Shown piece after piece: positions 50,136 through 62,394 of a stretch of 64,000 nt of DNA (its first letter is position 1; every line of letters starts with the position of its first letter). The position numbers were made by a program, and so were the translations under genes. The notes below the pieces were generated by a model that was not told where the DNA came from, did no database searches, and saw nothing but the letters and a program-made list of their open reading frames with translations. The stretch spans positions 13,839,501-13,903,500 of the forward strand of contig NC_065886.2 in assembly GCF_932274485.2 (NCBI RefSeq), written 5' to 3'. Source of the stretch: Patella vulgata (lineage: Eukaryota; Mollusca; Gastropoda; Patellidae).

Positions 50136-51263
50136 CTGTTAGACATTCAGGCTTTGACAGTTATGATACAAATGGCCACATCAAAGAAACTTTTCTCCTT
50201 GACATCATGGAAATAAATAACAAATTAATCATACATACATTTCCATAAAAATAAAATACAAAGTGGAAGGCAATGTATTGTTTTTGTTCCAATCAGCAGC
50301 GCACCTAAGAAGAGGGGTGGGCACTAGGTGGGGTGTGGTTATCGGGTCCTTGGGTGGCAGTAAGTCCAGGTACATGTACTCACTAGTTCAGATTTAAATG
50401 TAATATCAGTCAATTTGTTTTGTATAAACAGGCTACATGTAACTAGTTTCATGTCTATAGATGTACATATTTGAATAAAAGTGGTCAATATTTTCATATA
50501 CATTTTAACTTATCACAACTTCTGTATTGAATACATACTGCGTAATAAACTTCCAGCGATTTTTTAAAATTTCTATAATATTAAGTACAGTTAACAGAGC
50601 ACAACACATTTTATAAATAAGTTACCAATTTCTGCACCGACTGAGGACCAGTTCTCCCGAAGAACTATTTCGTTAAAATTGATCATTTATTACTGACAAG
50701 TATCTTGGCTTGAGAGGAGTTCTAAAACTGAAAGGTTATTAAAGATGGGTTCCCAGAAAAGAATTTATCGGGTGGTTATTTCCCAAAGAAAGTATGGTGA
50801 TTTTGGTATATATGGAAAGTAGAGATATCCAATCTTACTAGAAAAATACTGGATTCCCCGAAAAACACTCATGGAGCGTATACAGGACAAAAATGTAGGG
50901 GTTCCCCAAATCAACAGCCTGACGATTAGGAATTTCTGCACACGTGATGTCAAAGGTTACACACAAACATTGAGCGCTTGATGTACAAGTTGATAAACTT
51001 TATGAAGAGTTAGACGTACAACACTTTCTGAGATAAAAATGACGGAAAAAGACGCGGGTAGTGGATAATCTGAGAATTTAATTAGGATTTGATATTTGTA
51101 ATAAATAGTAAGCGACTAAAGACAACATCGTCTTATGTATGCAATGAATTCTCCTCCGACTTCCAAAAGAGTTATGTCACGTGACGTAAACTTGACCTGG
51201 TTTGATCGAATTTTATAGCAGGTCATTCCTTCGCAATTACAGTGTTTGAGAAGGATTTGAAGC

Positions 51264-51343
51264 AAAATTATGACAAATTAATAAGTTTGAATATGTTTTT
51301 AGTTAATTATGACAAATTAATTAGTTTGAATAGGTTTTTAGTT
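51264..51343. repeat. 41-bp direct duplication
   Basis: AATTATGACAAATTAATAAG with TTTGAATATGTTTTTAGTT, then the same unit again with three changes. Confidence 0.85.
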
Positions 51344-52136
51344 CATATATACCATTAAATCACCCAGTTTGTATGCGGGACCCATCTTTAAATGTTCTGT
51401 AACATCCCTTTTTACACATACCTGTAGTTTACGGCCGACTTATGAACTAATATTAAAATAGAAATATTTCAGACCCAATATGACAAGTAAACAAGTAACA
51501 AAATTAATACAAACTCGTATGTACTTTGTAAGTATATTGATACATGTATACTGTCAATATGTTTAACAAACTAAATATTAGAAGTACGGCTCAGGTGGCC
51601 AGTATCTCAACACACAATGCTACTTGTAAATTTTGACATCACCTTTCACGATTGTGATAATCTGTATATGTGTATTTTAACCCATTGTTTCCTACCCCGT
51701 GTTTAAAGTTGGTCAATGTTGACTTTCAATATTAACATGTCTGTCTGTCCGTTTAACTCAAGACTTGATCTACCAGAGACAAAATCTATTAACCATTCAT
51801 CTATGGTTGTTTGCACTGGATGTCGTAGACTTTGATTGGGATTGATTTTGCTGAATATGAAGTTTAAAAACATCATGGTTTCTTGTTTAGATCTTCCATA
51901 TTTGTGTCTGTTAATATAACAATACCAATCTAATATTTCATATTAAACAAACCGTGTCTACATGAAATATCCATGTTGACACAAACTATTTATGGACATA
52001 AACTCCTATTCATTGGCTCCAAAGACAAGACGGTTATTCAAATTTTTTCATCAAATCTTAAACTATACTCTGTAAGATAATATAAACATTTCTATTTAAT
52101 TATAAGTATTTACATTTCTGTTGTATAATTTTGTTA

Positions 52137-52228
52137 CAATCCAGACACTGGAATTTACTTCAACAGGTTAGAGAATCTCTTTTGTTAAATCAGGACAATG
52201 GAATTTACTTCAACAGGTTAAAGAATCT
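52137..52228. repeat. ~50-bp direct duplication
   Basis: TGGAATTTACTTCAACAGGT occurs at 52149 and 52199, each followed by TAGAGAATCT or TAAAGAATCT. Confidence 0.85.
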
Positions 52229-53339
52229 AAGGCACTCACTCACTCACTCACTCATCCACCTGACAATAATTAGTTAAACTATAATCAGGTATATTTGCCA
52301 GTCTAAGACTAACAGTGCCATAAAAATTAAAACTGAAAAGTATTATCCCTGAAAGGGGGTTTATGTCGTCCTTGCGATCCAATACGAATGTTTGCAATTG
52401 GGTTTCATGCATATGAGTGTTGCAAGGATCAAGCAACATACATGTAAGTGGTTTTGCAATCGGATGTCACTGACACGGGTAGTTTTGAGGAAATGTTTAG
52501 GCATGCATTGTTTTCCTCCAATCTTTATTATTTCATTTCTGTCCAAAAAATGTCAATCACAATCAGCACCTTTAACAAGGAAATCACTATATATATTACA
52601 GGTCTGAAAGAACACTGTATCTAACATTACAAAGAGCATAAATATAATGAAAGGATGGATCTATTATCAGACAGCAGATCAATTTAAACACTGAACAGTA
52701 AGTCAACTCCTGGTCGTTCTAGGCAATTAATAAGGTGTAAAGTAAAAGAGGATCAACTGTCTGGACGCATCTGTCTACCAGTACTTATCAACTGTCTTAC
52801 AATATTTACATCTCATTCTGTCCTGACCTCTCGACCCTCCACCTGTAAATCTTAGTGAAATCCAGTGGACATGTCTTAATTCTATGAGAACTATGCTAAG
52901 ACATGAGTAGACTGTCAAATGGTCATTTAGTACAAATCAAGCATGTTGGTATCCATAAAGGGGGGAACCTTGACTATTTGAAATAGTTCCGCACAGAAAC
53001 TTCACAGAAACTAGCCTTTTGATACCGTCAATGGGACAAAGATGAACTTTACAATTCCATATAGTGCTTGCATGTTGAATGGTTAAGAAGAGGAATTTGA
53101 CATTTTAGTTATGACTAGAAATTTACATTATGGTTAAAACATTCCAGTAATTGTTAAGTTCATGTTACTGTAATTGTCTTTCTCTGAAATCAGATCCAAG
53201 ATAATTCTTGTAAATCTTTCTAAAAATTCTATCAGGGGATGGGGGTGTTTGTGTGTGTGTGGGATGGGGGGGCGAATAATGTATTTTGGGTCTTTTGGAT
53301 TTTGGTGAAATTTGGTTGTGTTGGTTTCCATCCATTTTG

Positions 53340-53490
53340 ATCAAAATTGTCTGCACTCGAGGATGCTGAATGTTGCGAAAATTCAATTCATCACATCTTT
53401 GTAAATAATGAACAGAACTGAACAACTTTTGAACTGATATTATTTTTAGGGATTCAACTATCACAATATTGTACTTTGGAAGGGATTGTA
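53340..53490 (+). repeat. Family F dispersed repeat, copy 3
   Basis: GAGGATGCTGAATGTTGCGA, TTTGTAAATAATGAACAGAA, AACTTTTGAACTGATATT and GGGATTCAACTATCACAATA. Boundaries are approximate. Confidence 0.75.
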
Positions 53491-54349
53491 CTTTACAAAT
53501 GACTTTAAGTTAGTGTATTGTCCGTTATCTTTCAATGGAATTTTATTTGAAGAAACCAAATCGTCAATAGGGAAACATCATTAAGAAAAGCTTGTAATAT
53601 TCAGCAATGGCTCAGTGAAATAAATATATCGTGAAAGGTTAAACGGCCTATGGAGAATTTTGAAATTTCATTAGTTGTTTTAAAAAAATAACATGATTAT
53701 CAATACTGAGAATTCCCACAGATTCATCCTTTCGGAATTGTTGAACTATCAAAATTGATTTTAAAATATCGTGCCAATTCCTTTATTCTTAAACTGCCTT
53801 GAGCTAGTGAATTATTTCATGAGAGCCATCTTGAAAGCAGTTTGTACAAACCCTGCTGTATAATGTCGAAGAGGAGAGTTCCATGGGGAGCAAAATTATT
53901 CTTGTAATTGGTTGTAGCAGTTTGATTAAGTTGCCTTCAGAAAAAAATCCAAGACATTCTACCATGATTCAATACACAAACTCGATTTCATTCCAATCAG
54001 ATTGAAAATTAATAGAACTTTTATGAATGTCAAAGAAAATCAGATGAAGTTTTTTTTCTTCAACTTTCCATACTTGGGTATGGATGGAACCTCCAGAAGA
54101 ATTTGCAAACAATTTGATATCTCAGAGGAAATGTGCTGCTTTCTTGATAAATTGTCAAAGGGTTGAAAATAAACTTAATAGATTGTATTTGTTAAGAATT
54201 TGTGTCTGTTTTCTATTCTGGTTATTCTCAGGGCAATGCACTTCATTCAATATTGTCAGCTATTCAAATCTCAGTAAATCAAATTGTGTTGCTTTGTTTG
54301 TTTTTTCTTTGATTTTTGTTTTCTTTTTTAAAACTTTTGTTTGGTGAAA
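53491..54349. other. Non-coding stretch
   Basis: Nothing recognised. Confidence 0.5.
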
Positions 54350-54616
54350 GAGGGAGAAAAAGAAAAATGGAATTTAATGTTATTTGATACAATTAGGTCA
54401 TTTAGGAACTAATACAGTTCAATTTTATTTCAATAACCTTGCGTGAGCATATGGGTCTTTAGCTGTAAGAAGAAACTGCAGGACCCGGAGAAAACCCACA
54501 AGGTTTTACAGGCGACCCTACTTCTTGTCACATACAAGCTGGGAATCAAAACCATGCCACATGCCTTAATGACAAAACTTATGACCTAGCGCGCACACAT
54601 TAAACCATTTCGTCTC
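54350..54616 (-). mobile_element. SINE-A copy 14, diverged, head present
   Basis: AATGGAATTTAATGTTATTT, TTCAATTTTATTTCAATAAC, CAGGACCCGGAGAAAACCC, GGGAATCAAAACC and head-side GACCTAGCGCGCACACATTA. Confidence 0.87.
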
Positions 54617-54916
54617 ACAAGTGGTTACCTATAATTGCGTGATTATCGATACTTTAATTCGGCAATACAGATACGTTCTGCCAGCCCTAGTCGGACATAT
54701 TTTTATTTCTTTATCTACACATATGTATAATTCATATTAAATCCGCATAAAATTTACTAAAATATAGCTCAAGAAATCATACTTAAAAAAAAGCTTTATT
54801 CAATGTCTGCTTCTATAATAAACTCACAATATAAATTATTATGAAATTATTGATCAAGTCGGAACAGAACAAAATATAGAAAAAGATTAAAAAGAACCAG
54901 GCAAAAGTGAAGATTT

Positions 54917-54975
54917 GAAATGAAATGTAGTTTAATGCCCTTTATTGGCACCAACAGGGCTAATGAAGATGGAAA
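54917..54975 (-). mobile_element. SINE-B tail remnant
   Basis: GAAATGAAATGTAGTTTAATG followed by GGGCTAATGAAGATGG matches the SINE-B 3' end only. Confidence 0.6.
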
Positions 54976-56555
54976 GGTTTTTAATTCCCTGAGTATGGAG
55001 ATACATGTATACAAAATATGGAAGACCCTCTGAAACTAAATATTATCGACGGTGCTATCGAATGTGTGAATCCATTTGAATTCAAAATCATTTCTGTTGC
55101 TATCAGGATCAGTCCTCAAAAGCTCAATTAATTTTATCATAAAATTTCTACTGGAGTCTTTTGAGATTAAACTGTATTGCAATGTTTTAATTTTATTTAA
55201 TAGACTGTTATATTAATATGGACGTGTAATCTTGGGGGTTTTTTGTACACTGATTGTGATACATATATTTCTCCTGGTACCTCTAGGTATGGGCCCTACA
55301 TGTATAACATTGGGTCCTTAAAAATCATCCATGGTTTGGATAACATTTTACGCCAGACATCCTTCTGTCTACATTCTGAAAGGTCTCCAAAACAAGCTCA
55401 TCAGTTAACACATCTTTGATATAAACTTAAACAATTCTGACTGTAGAGTTACAGGTACTGGTATGTTTATAGATTTAGTGGAATCTGGAATCAATAAGTT
55501 CCTGCTGGACAACTCTCCTGGGTCAAATTAATTCTATTGGTCAGTTAACCTCTGACCTATATGTATTTGATAAGGTCATGGTATATATACCACCTGCTGT
55601 CAAGGTCATATACCCAGTTTGACAAAACAATACTCATATACAACAAAGGGCACTTAAAAGAACATAACTTATCTGCATCTTCAGCTATAGATCATCAATT
55701 GCATTTCAACTGAAGTTTACTGCACCAGTTTCAAATTTCAAAAGATATTTTTTCAAAACCTCATTTAAAGGGACTAAAAGTTTTTTGTTTTTTTTTAAAT
55801 AAATTTATTTTTACATGTGTATTGTCCTAAAACTCTATATCTTAAAATTTATTCTGGCATGTTGGGTTTTGAACTAATAGTTTTCAAATTTCATATTCCA
55901 CAATATTATTTTATTATTTGACAGACAGTAAGAAAAACATATGATCTTGCGTAACCATTCAACAATTCTTGAACTACCAGTCTAGTTGTTAAAGGCAATC
56001 GATAGATCGTAGATTGACTTCAGATCACATCAAGGACTGGTCGTTCAAGTTATTAAGATATGATATCGTGATAATTTTGATGGAGCCCTGTGAATATTGA
56101 GTCAATATCTTATTTCACATTTTAGAGAGCGTCAAAATTCTTGACAATATTAAATTATTTAGAAGATCAATATCAATATTTACTGTGTTTCTATAAATCG
56201 TGGGATGCAACACTTGCCCTGATATCACGTCTGAAACTGATTGGTCTATTTCGTAAATAACCTTTCATCATGTTTCAAGTTCAACCAATTGAAGAGCAGC
56301 AATTACTGTGGAGATAGGTTGAAAAGTATCAAGAGATTAAAAACTCTAAACAACGAAAAAATATGATTGACATGAACAATGTTTTGCCTGTAAAGACTGA
56401 GAGCTTACTGATAATGGAATAAATTCATAAAAAGACACATGACAAGCATACTTCTTTTTTATCCTATCATCATTCCATAACCTTTCAAATTAGAATTTTT
56501 TTAATAATAAAACTTCTTTAAATCCGTAAAAATACGTAATCTTACCAATTCTGAT
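54976..56555. other. Non-coding stretch
   Basis: Unique AT-rich DNA; nothing recognised. Confidence 0.5.
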
Positions 56556-56700
56556 CTCTGATATCAATATAATTTGGTTATAATTAAATACATATAGATG
56601 CAATCATTCTGGATAATAATTTCATGAAGTTACTGATCATCATTCGCATTTTTTGGACAATCTTTAATTTTTTCACAGATTAATCCTTGCTACTATGTAC
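56556..56700 (+). repeat. Family F-related dispersed repeat (5' segment)
   Basis: AATTTGGTTATAATTAAATAC and ATGCAATCATTCTGGATAAT recur at 61767-61866. GCATTTTTTGGACAATCTTT links it to family F copy 1. Confidence 0.65.
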
Positions 56701-56720
56701 TCGAATATAGTAACAATTAA

Positions 56721-57125
56721 TTAAAGATACATTATGGGAGATTCGATAACGAGTTGGCAGTTCCCACTATAATAATTAAAAACTAGATAACGTAAAGGCA
56801 ATTTGTTAAAAATTTCATTCAAATTGATCCACTATGAACCGAGAACTAAGCGAATCAAATTTCTGCCTAGCCTCGGTCATCATTACTAAAGTCAGTACGA
56901 TAAACAGCATAGTCTCGATTATCCATTTAATCGTTTAATGGAGAGGGAAAGTTATGCAGTAAATCGGCTCACAATCAATTTAAGATCGCGGGCTAGCGAT
57001 GCCATCTAGAGTTGATTATGGTCTGGATAGGTTAATTAATGTATAATTAACAATTTAGATAACATTTCAGGCCCACAGAAAGACCTGCAATAGACAGATT
57101 TAGCTCTTGCATAATGCATGTTTAA
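56721..57125 (+). mobile_element. TTAA-bounded MITE, copy 4, both ends intact
   Basis: Left end TTAAAGATACATTATGGGAG, right end GCTCTTGCATAATGCATGTTTAA. The ends are imperfect inverted repeats of about 26 bp, including the TTAA. The interior shares GGCTAGCGATGCCATC and GAGTTGATTATGGTCTGG with other copies. Confidence 0.88.
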
Positions 57126-57257
57126 GAAAACAAAAAGGAAATATAAAAAATTGATAATGTCCGACCAGGATTCAGTTCGATTAAAAAAGATTCGAGTGAA
57201 AATTACAGCTAAAATTTGTATTACGATTTTAGTATTCCACCAATGAACACAATATTC

Positions 57258-57660
57258 TTAAAGATACATTATGTAAGATTTAGATAAAACGCTAGCCATT
57301 CTTGCTATAATACATGTAGTTCGAAAATAGATAATATAAAATAAATAATTTGAAAATTTCATTCAAATTACTCCATTGCGAGTGAAGATATTAGCCTTTA
57401 AGGTTTGACAAGACGTGTGCAATAATTTTAACCATCGCACTGGTTGTTCGAAGCTAAGTCTCGCTCCTCCATTTTCAAATTAAATGAAAATATGACTGAA
57501 CCTTTCTAATCTATTTAATATCGGAGAAATCTGATGCCATTGAGAGTTGATTATGGCCTGGATCAGTTAATTAATGTCTAATTAATGATTTAGAAAACGT
57601 TTCAGGCCTGAAGAAAGACCTGCACTAGGCAGATTTAGCTCTTGAATAATGTATGTTTAA
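57258..57660 (+). mobile_element. TTAA-bounded MITE, copy 5, both ends intact
   Basis: Left TTAAAGATACATTATGTAAG, right CTTGAATAATGTATGTTTAA, only 132 bp from copy 4 and in the same orientation. It reads ATAATACATGTAGTTCG where copy 2 reads ATATAGTTAA, another TA to TACATGTA change (57311-57318). Confidence 0.88.
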
Positions 57661-58177
57661 ACCATTTTAGTTTAAGTTTTAGAGAAATTCAATACCATTT
57701 ACCCAGCCCTGTCATAAATAAGGTCTCTTCTCATCACCAACCACTATTCATGACAATACTAGAATATAATGGACCTAACTATCTCAAGTTATTAACCCAC
57801 TACATATCGTTACATCGAGACCATCATCTCTGACCCTATTGAATTTATAGTATTAATTTAATCCGACCTACAATATATAGCCTCCATCGTCCAGATAGTT
57901 AGATAACCTATATCACGCTTATTTGAACTCAACGAATGTTTCAGATCAATGTTTATTTCTTCTGCTTCCATTTCAAGATTATTGTTCCAAGTCAATCAGT
58001 GGAAATGGCCGACAACAAAACGTCACAGACCATAAGAAGTACAGACAGTACAAAATATACGAGGGAACCAGAAGATCGGACAGCCCAGCAAGCAACAAAC
58101 ATTTTAGGAAAACATTTAAACAAATGATTGCATGTCTTAATGTGCTGTTTGATATATGTATAACATCAGACATACAT
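57661..58177. other. Non-coding stretch
   Basis: Overlapping frames at 57923-58216 (97 and 63 residues) have no domain, and the longer one runs into the foldback. Not called. Confidence 0.45.
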
Positions 58178-58443
58178 GTCACAATTCTATGGAATACGAT
58201 TACTGCTTATTACTAAGCGACATTTGGACTAGGCTTCTCTATATAGTCATTGTCAAGAAAGGATATAAAATATGAAATATAACAAGCCAATATATACATG
58301 TGAACAATTAACATACTTGGTTAATGCTGACCAACCAGAGATACCCTTCTAATTGTTATACTTCATATTTTATCATTGCTTGATAAAACTAGTTAAAATG
58401 TGGCTGAGTAATAAGCAGTAATTGTATTCCATAGAATTGTGAC
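58178..58443. repeat. Long imperfect inverted repeat (foldback), ~266 bp
   Basis: GTCACAATTCTATGGAATAC with GATTACTGCTTATTACTAAG is mirrored by CTGAGTAATAAGCAGTAATT with GTATTCCATAGAATTGTGAC. The inner arms AGGATATAAAATATGAAATA and TATACTTCATATTTTATCAT also pair. Arms are about 100 bp around a central gap of roughly 50 bp. A transcript through here would fold into a long hairpin. Confidence 0.9.
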
Positions 58444-59405
58444 CTGTATATTCCAGTTCAATTACTAAATGCCATTGAAACAATTTATAACATCAAACTA
58501 TTTGTGAGCTTGACAATTTTTGACAGCATGAAATTTGAAATAACAGCCCCTTATATAGAGAAGTTCCCAAGAGCCTAATCTCTTCCAACCTCTGAGAGTA
58601 TTGGTGAAGTATTACACATCCCCGACCAGCTTTTGGTAATTTACTGCACAGTGTTATAATCTTAGGCATTAATTTAGTCATTGATAGCCCATTGTTTTAC
58701 CCCTATCCCTTCACTTCCAGTGGAGTGTACACTCCACATTGGGGAAAACTGCTTTAGCCTTTACAACATGCAATATTATTTTAGATTTCTATGAATTTTA
58801 TTCTTCAAAAATTGAAAGATGTAACAACTTACGCGACACTGGAAAAGTTGCCATTTACCAATAAAGTGTATTTTTTATAATGTAAAAGTGAAGCATATAG
58901 ATGTCTACCCAAAGATGAATTACAACAATAAACCATGACAGATATGTCAGATAAGCTAACGTTAGTATATCAAACGATCTTATTGGATATGATAGAATAC
59001 CTGATTAGTTTAGGCCTGGTCAATTCTGATATTTCCCACAAATTAGGTTTATAATAATTGTGGAAGGGCCACAAGCCAAAAAACTAATAACAGTAAGCCA
59101 CCGTTTGTCTAATTTAATAACCTCTTCGATATGATTCTGCGACAGTCTTATTATCCAATCAAATACACAAGTTAATATCCAATCAAATTGTTTATAATTA
59201 CTTGACATCAACTAATTGAATAAGTACGTGTATTATTTGAGTCAATTTTGTCACTTCTGGTTCTGGTTGAGGATAGTACAGCATTACATGTACATATCTA
59301 TAATAAAAAAATATGAGCACGACTAAGGTCATAGATGTGTTTATCGGTACTGTGATTTAATAGAAAGTGTTATGTGAAGAGAGTTTATTATTTGGACAAA
59401 GAACT
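58444..59405. other. Non-coding stretch
   Basis: Nothing recognised. Confidence 0.5.
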
Positions 59406-59406
59406 G

Positions 59407-59570
59407 GGGTCTTATTCGTAAAATCTTAACTTAAACTAAAATAATTTAAGAATGGGCCTTTTCATTAGCAAAACAAAAATTTATACTAGGATTTTAAGTT
59501 TTTAATGTCTAACCAATGAATAGGTTGTATCTATAAAATATTTTAACTTAAGTTTTTTTGAATAAGCCCT
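59407..59570. mobile_element. Palindromic MITE, second family, 164 bp
   Basis: Begins GGGTCTTATTCGTAAAATCT with TAACTTAAA. It ends TTTAACTTAAGTTTTTTTGA with ATAAGCCC. The arms pair over about 30 bp. It resembles the element at 10743 in style but not in end sequence. Confidence 0.75.
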
Positions 59571-60844
59571 CTGATGTGTATAAACATCACTGTTCCTTTT
59601 GATATGTCCATCTTTCATGTGATATAGCATGTTCCTGAGGCAATGACCGTGAGTTTTACAACATCTAGACGTTGCTACACTGCTTTACAATTCCCAAACT
59701 TATAGCTACGTTATCTCCTTTTACTGCAGATATGTGAACAGAAGCATCCAATCAGAAGTTGTGACAAAAACACATTCATATCAAACATGGCGACCCCCAC
59801 AGAAACCTGGACATGAACGAACCTTGAACTTTGCAACTCGTTTATCAAAGGTAGTCATTTTAGCTAAAAAGCGTGTGACTTGGTATTCGCAATGATCAAG
59901 AAATCTGATCGGCTCTTAAGCTGAGTCAGTACCCAATCGAAATTAATGCCGAAATATGTGGGGTATTGTATTGACGTGAGATCAAGATGGTGAAATGGTA
60001 TTTCTGGGAGGACCTCACCACACATAAACAATTATACAAGATACAAACAGTTCATAATTAACACTGACATTTCAAACAATAAACAACAAAGACATTATTA
60101 TATGAGATCAAGTGAATGGATCAGGGGGCTGGCCAGCCTTAACCCCAAGTCTGTCTACATTTCTAATGTGTATACTCATGCTGAGATAATTCATTTACAT
60201 GTACATGTAGTCATTAAGAAGACTTATCAGCTTCAGAGTTGCATTTCAATCATTTAAAGTTTTTGCCCTTGTCAATGAATGAAACCTTTTAGAGAGCAAT
60301 TGATCCTAGTAACATTTTTTAATTTCTACTACTTATCACTTGCTAACCCTTGTTTAATATTAAGAAGAGCAGGAGGCCTGTGCCACACAAGAATAAACAG
60401 CCATAAGACAAACCTGTGGACAACACACACAATACACAGAGTTTGCAAGTATTAAACAAAATACATGTACATTGTATCAAATCATGTGTATGGATCAAGA
60501 GCTCAGCGCAGTGACTCCACTCCACTCCACAGTCCAATTTAGAAACTGTACAATAACTAATTCCGACTGGTGTCAAATTATTGAAGTTCTAGACCAGCCA
60601 TTAATATTTGTCTTGATCAAGAATCTGACACATCTGAGGATTGTGCAATAGATTTTCAGTCTACAATTGAGAACAATGATTTGTAGGTCTGTTCGCCACT
60701 CCAGCTTATGGTATAATCTAAACGTCTTATAAGTAACTTGTGATGACTATAATAATAATGTACAATGTGATAAATATACATGTACATGTAGGTAACCTTG
60801 GGGTAGAACTGCATTAATCAGTTTAAAGCTGCCGAATGTCATTT
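59571..60844. other. Non-coding stretch
   Basis: Unique DNA with three octamer sites, two of them stacked (TACATGTACATGTA near 60197 and 60778). No exon recognised. Confidence 0.5.
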
Positions 60845-61083
60845 CATTACAATATCTAATTTTTCACGACTCAATCCAAGCTCAAATTTATTTTTTAACA
60901 TTCAATCAAAAAAATAAAATTAAAATATCGACAACAATAGATAATCCCCCGAATTAAAAAGGGTCCCGTGAAAATATTTGGTGGTACTGGTTTGTAAATA
61001 CTGAACAGAACAGAAGTAGTTTTGGAATGATATTCCTTTTAGAGATTCAAAATCCCTTAAATGATAATCAGAGCATTAATAAG
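60845..61083 (+). repeat. Family F, copy 4
   Basis: TTTTTCACGACTCAATCCAA, GGTTTGTAAATACTGAACAG, ATATTCCTTTTAGAGATTCA and CCCTTAAATGATAATCAGAG. Its right end passes directly into the 24-bp array. Confidence 0.75.
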
Positions 61084-61255
61084 GTTTGGAAGTGTTTGGA
61101 AGTTAGTAAGCCCACATGTTTGGAAGTTAGTAAGCTTCCATGTTTGGAAGTTAGTAAGCCCACATGTTTGGAAGTTAGTAAGCCCACATGTTTGGAAGTT
61201 AGTAAACTTCCATGCTTGAAAGTTTGTTAGCCTACATGTTTGGAAGTTAGTAAGC
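61084..61255. repeat. 24-bp minisatellite, about 7 copies
   Basis: The unit is GTTTGGAAGTTAGTAAGCCC plus ACAT, with an AAGCTTCCAT variant. As 24 is a multiple of three, both strands stay open (67 and 75 residues of LEVSKPTC-type repeats). This is an array by-product, not a gene. Confidence 0.95.
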
Positions 61256-61766
61256 TTCAATCTTGGATCTGCATGTGGAGCCAAAGTTGTGAAATAACCA
61301 ATTTTGTGATCAACAGTCGACTTATGCTTAAACCTTAACTAAAACAGAAAACAAATTGATTTTTGCTTAACATTTGAAATTAAAATTTAATTCATTATTT
61401 ATTGTAATAATCAGATCAATCAAATTTAGTGGTGGTGAACAATCATTGAAAAGCACTACACCATTTAAATCCAAGCAGTACTCAAAATACAGAGCAGGAG
61501 AGACTGGTCACTAACAAGGTCCCAAGATAACAGTCAGTGGATTTCACAACAAATGTTCTTATCTCATCTAAATCAAATCGTCTACATTTGCTATTGAGTG
61601 AGCCGTAAAATTCAGAATAACTGAATTGTAAATTTTACCCAATAATCTAGAGGAATTAAACGACTAATTGTATGTGATACAACAATTTTAGTTTCCAAAT
61701 AAAACTGGTGGTGCATATTTAAGCAGCTGTTACCAAGAATAATTTTATGTTCATAAATAAATTATT
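61256..61766. other. Non-coding stretch
   Basis: Nothing recognised. Confidence 0.5.
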
Positions 61767-62300
61767 GAATTCTTAGTGATTCTGATCTCAGTCTGATATT
61801 AATAAAATTTGGTTATAATCAAATACATTTAGATGTAATCATTCTGGGTAATAATTTCATATGTCAACATATTTAAATCCGGTGGTTTGTCCTTAAAGAG
61901 AGAGAGGGAGAGAGAGAGAGAGAGAGGGGGTTTAACATCCATTCAACACGAACTAGATCATTTTGGGACTAGCATATAGTCCAATTTTATTTCAATAGTA
62001 CAGTACGTTTGCACATAGAGGTCTTTAGCATTGGGAGGAAACCAGGAGGACCAAGAGAAAATTCACATGGTTAGACAGGCGATCCTACTCCTTGTCACAT
62101 ACAAGCGGAAATCGAAACAACAGTGGCTCACTTGACTCAATGATATACCTCATAATCTAATGAGCACAAACTAAACCATTCTGCCACCCAACCACTGTGG
62201 TTTCTTAAAGCCACTGATTATATCATTTGCATTTTTCACGACTTCATCCATGCTCAAGTGTATACTCAAACTGATTATTTAAAATTTAAGTACCGTAAGA
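61767..62300 (+). repeat. Family F-related repeat interrupted by SINE-A
   Basis: AATTTGGTTATAATCAAATAC and ATGTAATCATTCTGGGTAAT (61800-61860) match 56556-56640. CATTTTTCACGACTTCATCC after 62230 matches family F copy 4. The SINE at 61899-62195 splits it. Confidence 0.65.
61899..62195 (-). mobile_element. SINE-A copy 15, full length, old
   Basis: GA-rich tail, CCAATTTTATTTCAATAGTA, AGGAGGACCAAGAGAAAATT and the head AACTAAACCATTCTGCCACC. Near-identical GTGGTTT(GTC)CTTAAAG and GTGGTTTCTTAAAG flanks (61882-61898 and 62198-62210) form a decayed TSD. Confidence 0.87.
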
Positions 62301-62394
62301 AACAATAAACTATAACACAACACTCATGGAAGAACAATTACTAAGTACAGTAACCAATGTGTAGGGCAATTATGTACATGTATAGACAAGCAAT

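Larger units (their letters stand above)
48105..53299. other. Mostly unique non-coding DNA
   Basis: Contains (TA)n at about 50100-50132, CACT repeats at 52229-52252, C runs near 48549, SINE-tail dregs at 49240-49275 and the duplications listed separately. No exon recognised. Confidence 0.5.

Noticed and set aside
57923-58216. 97-residue plus-strand frame
   Set aside because: Runs into the foldback arm, overlaps frames on both strands and has no domain.
61027-61284. Open frames on both strands with an eight-residue repeat
   Set aside because: A 24-bp minisatellite keeps all frames open; there is no start context, splice site or other protein feature.
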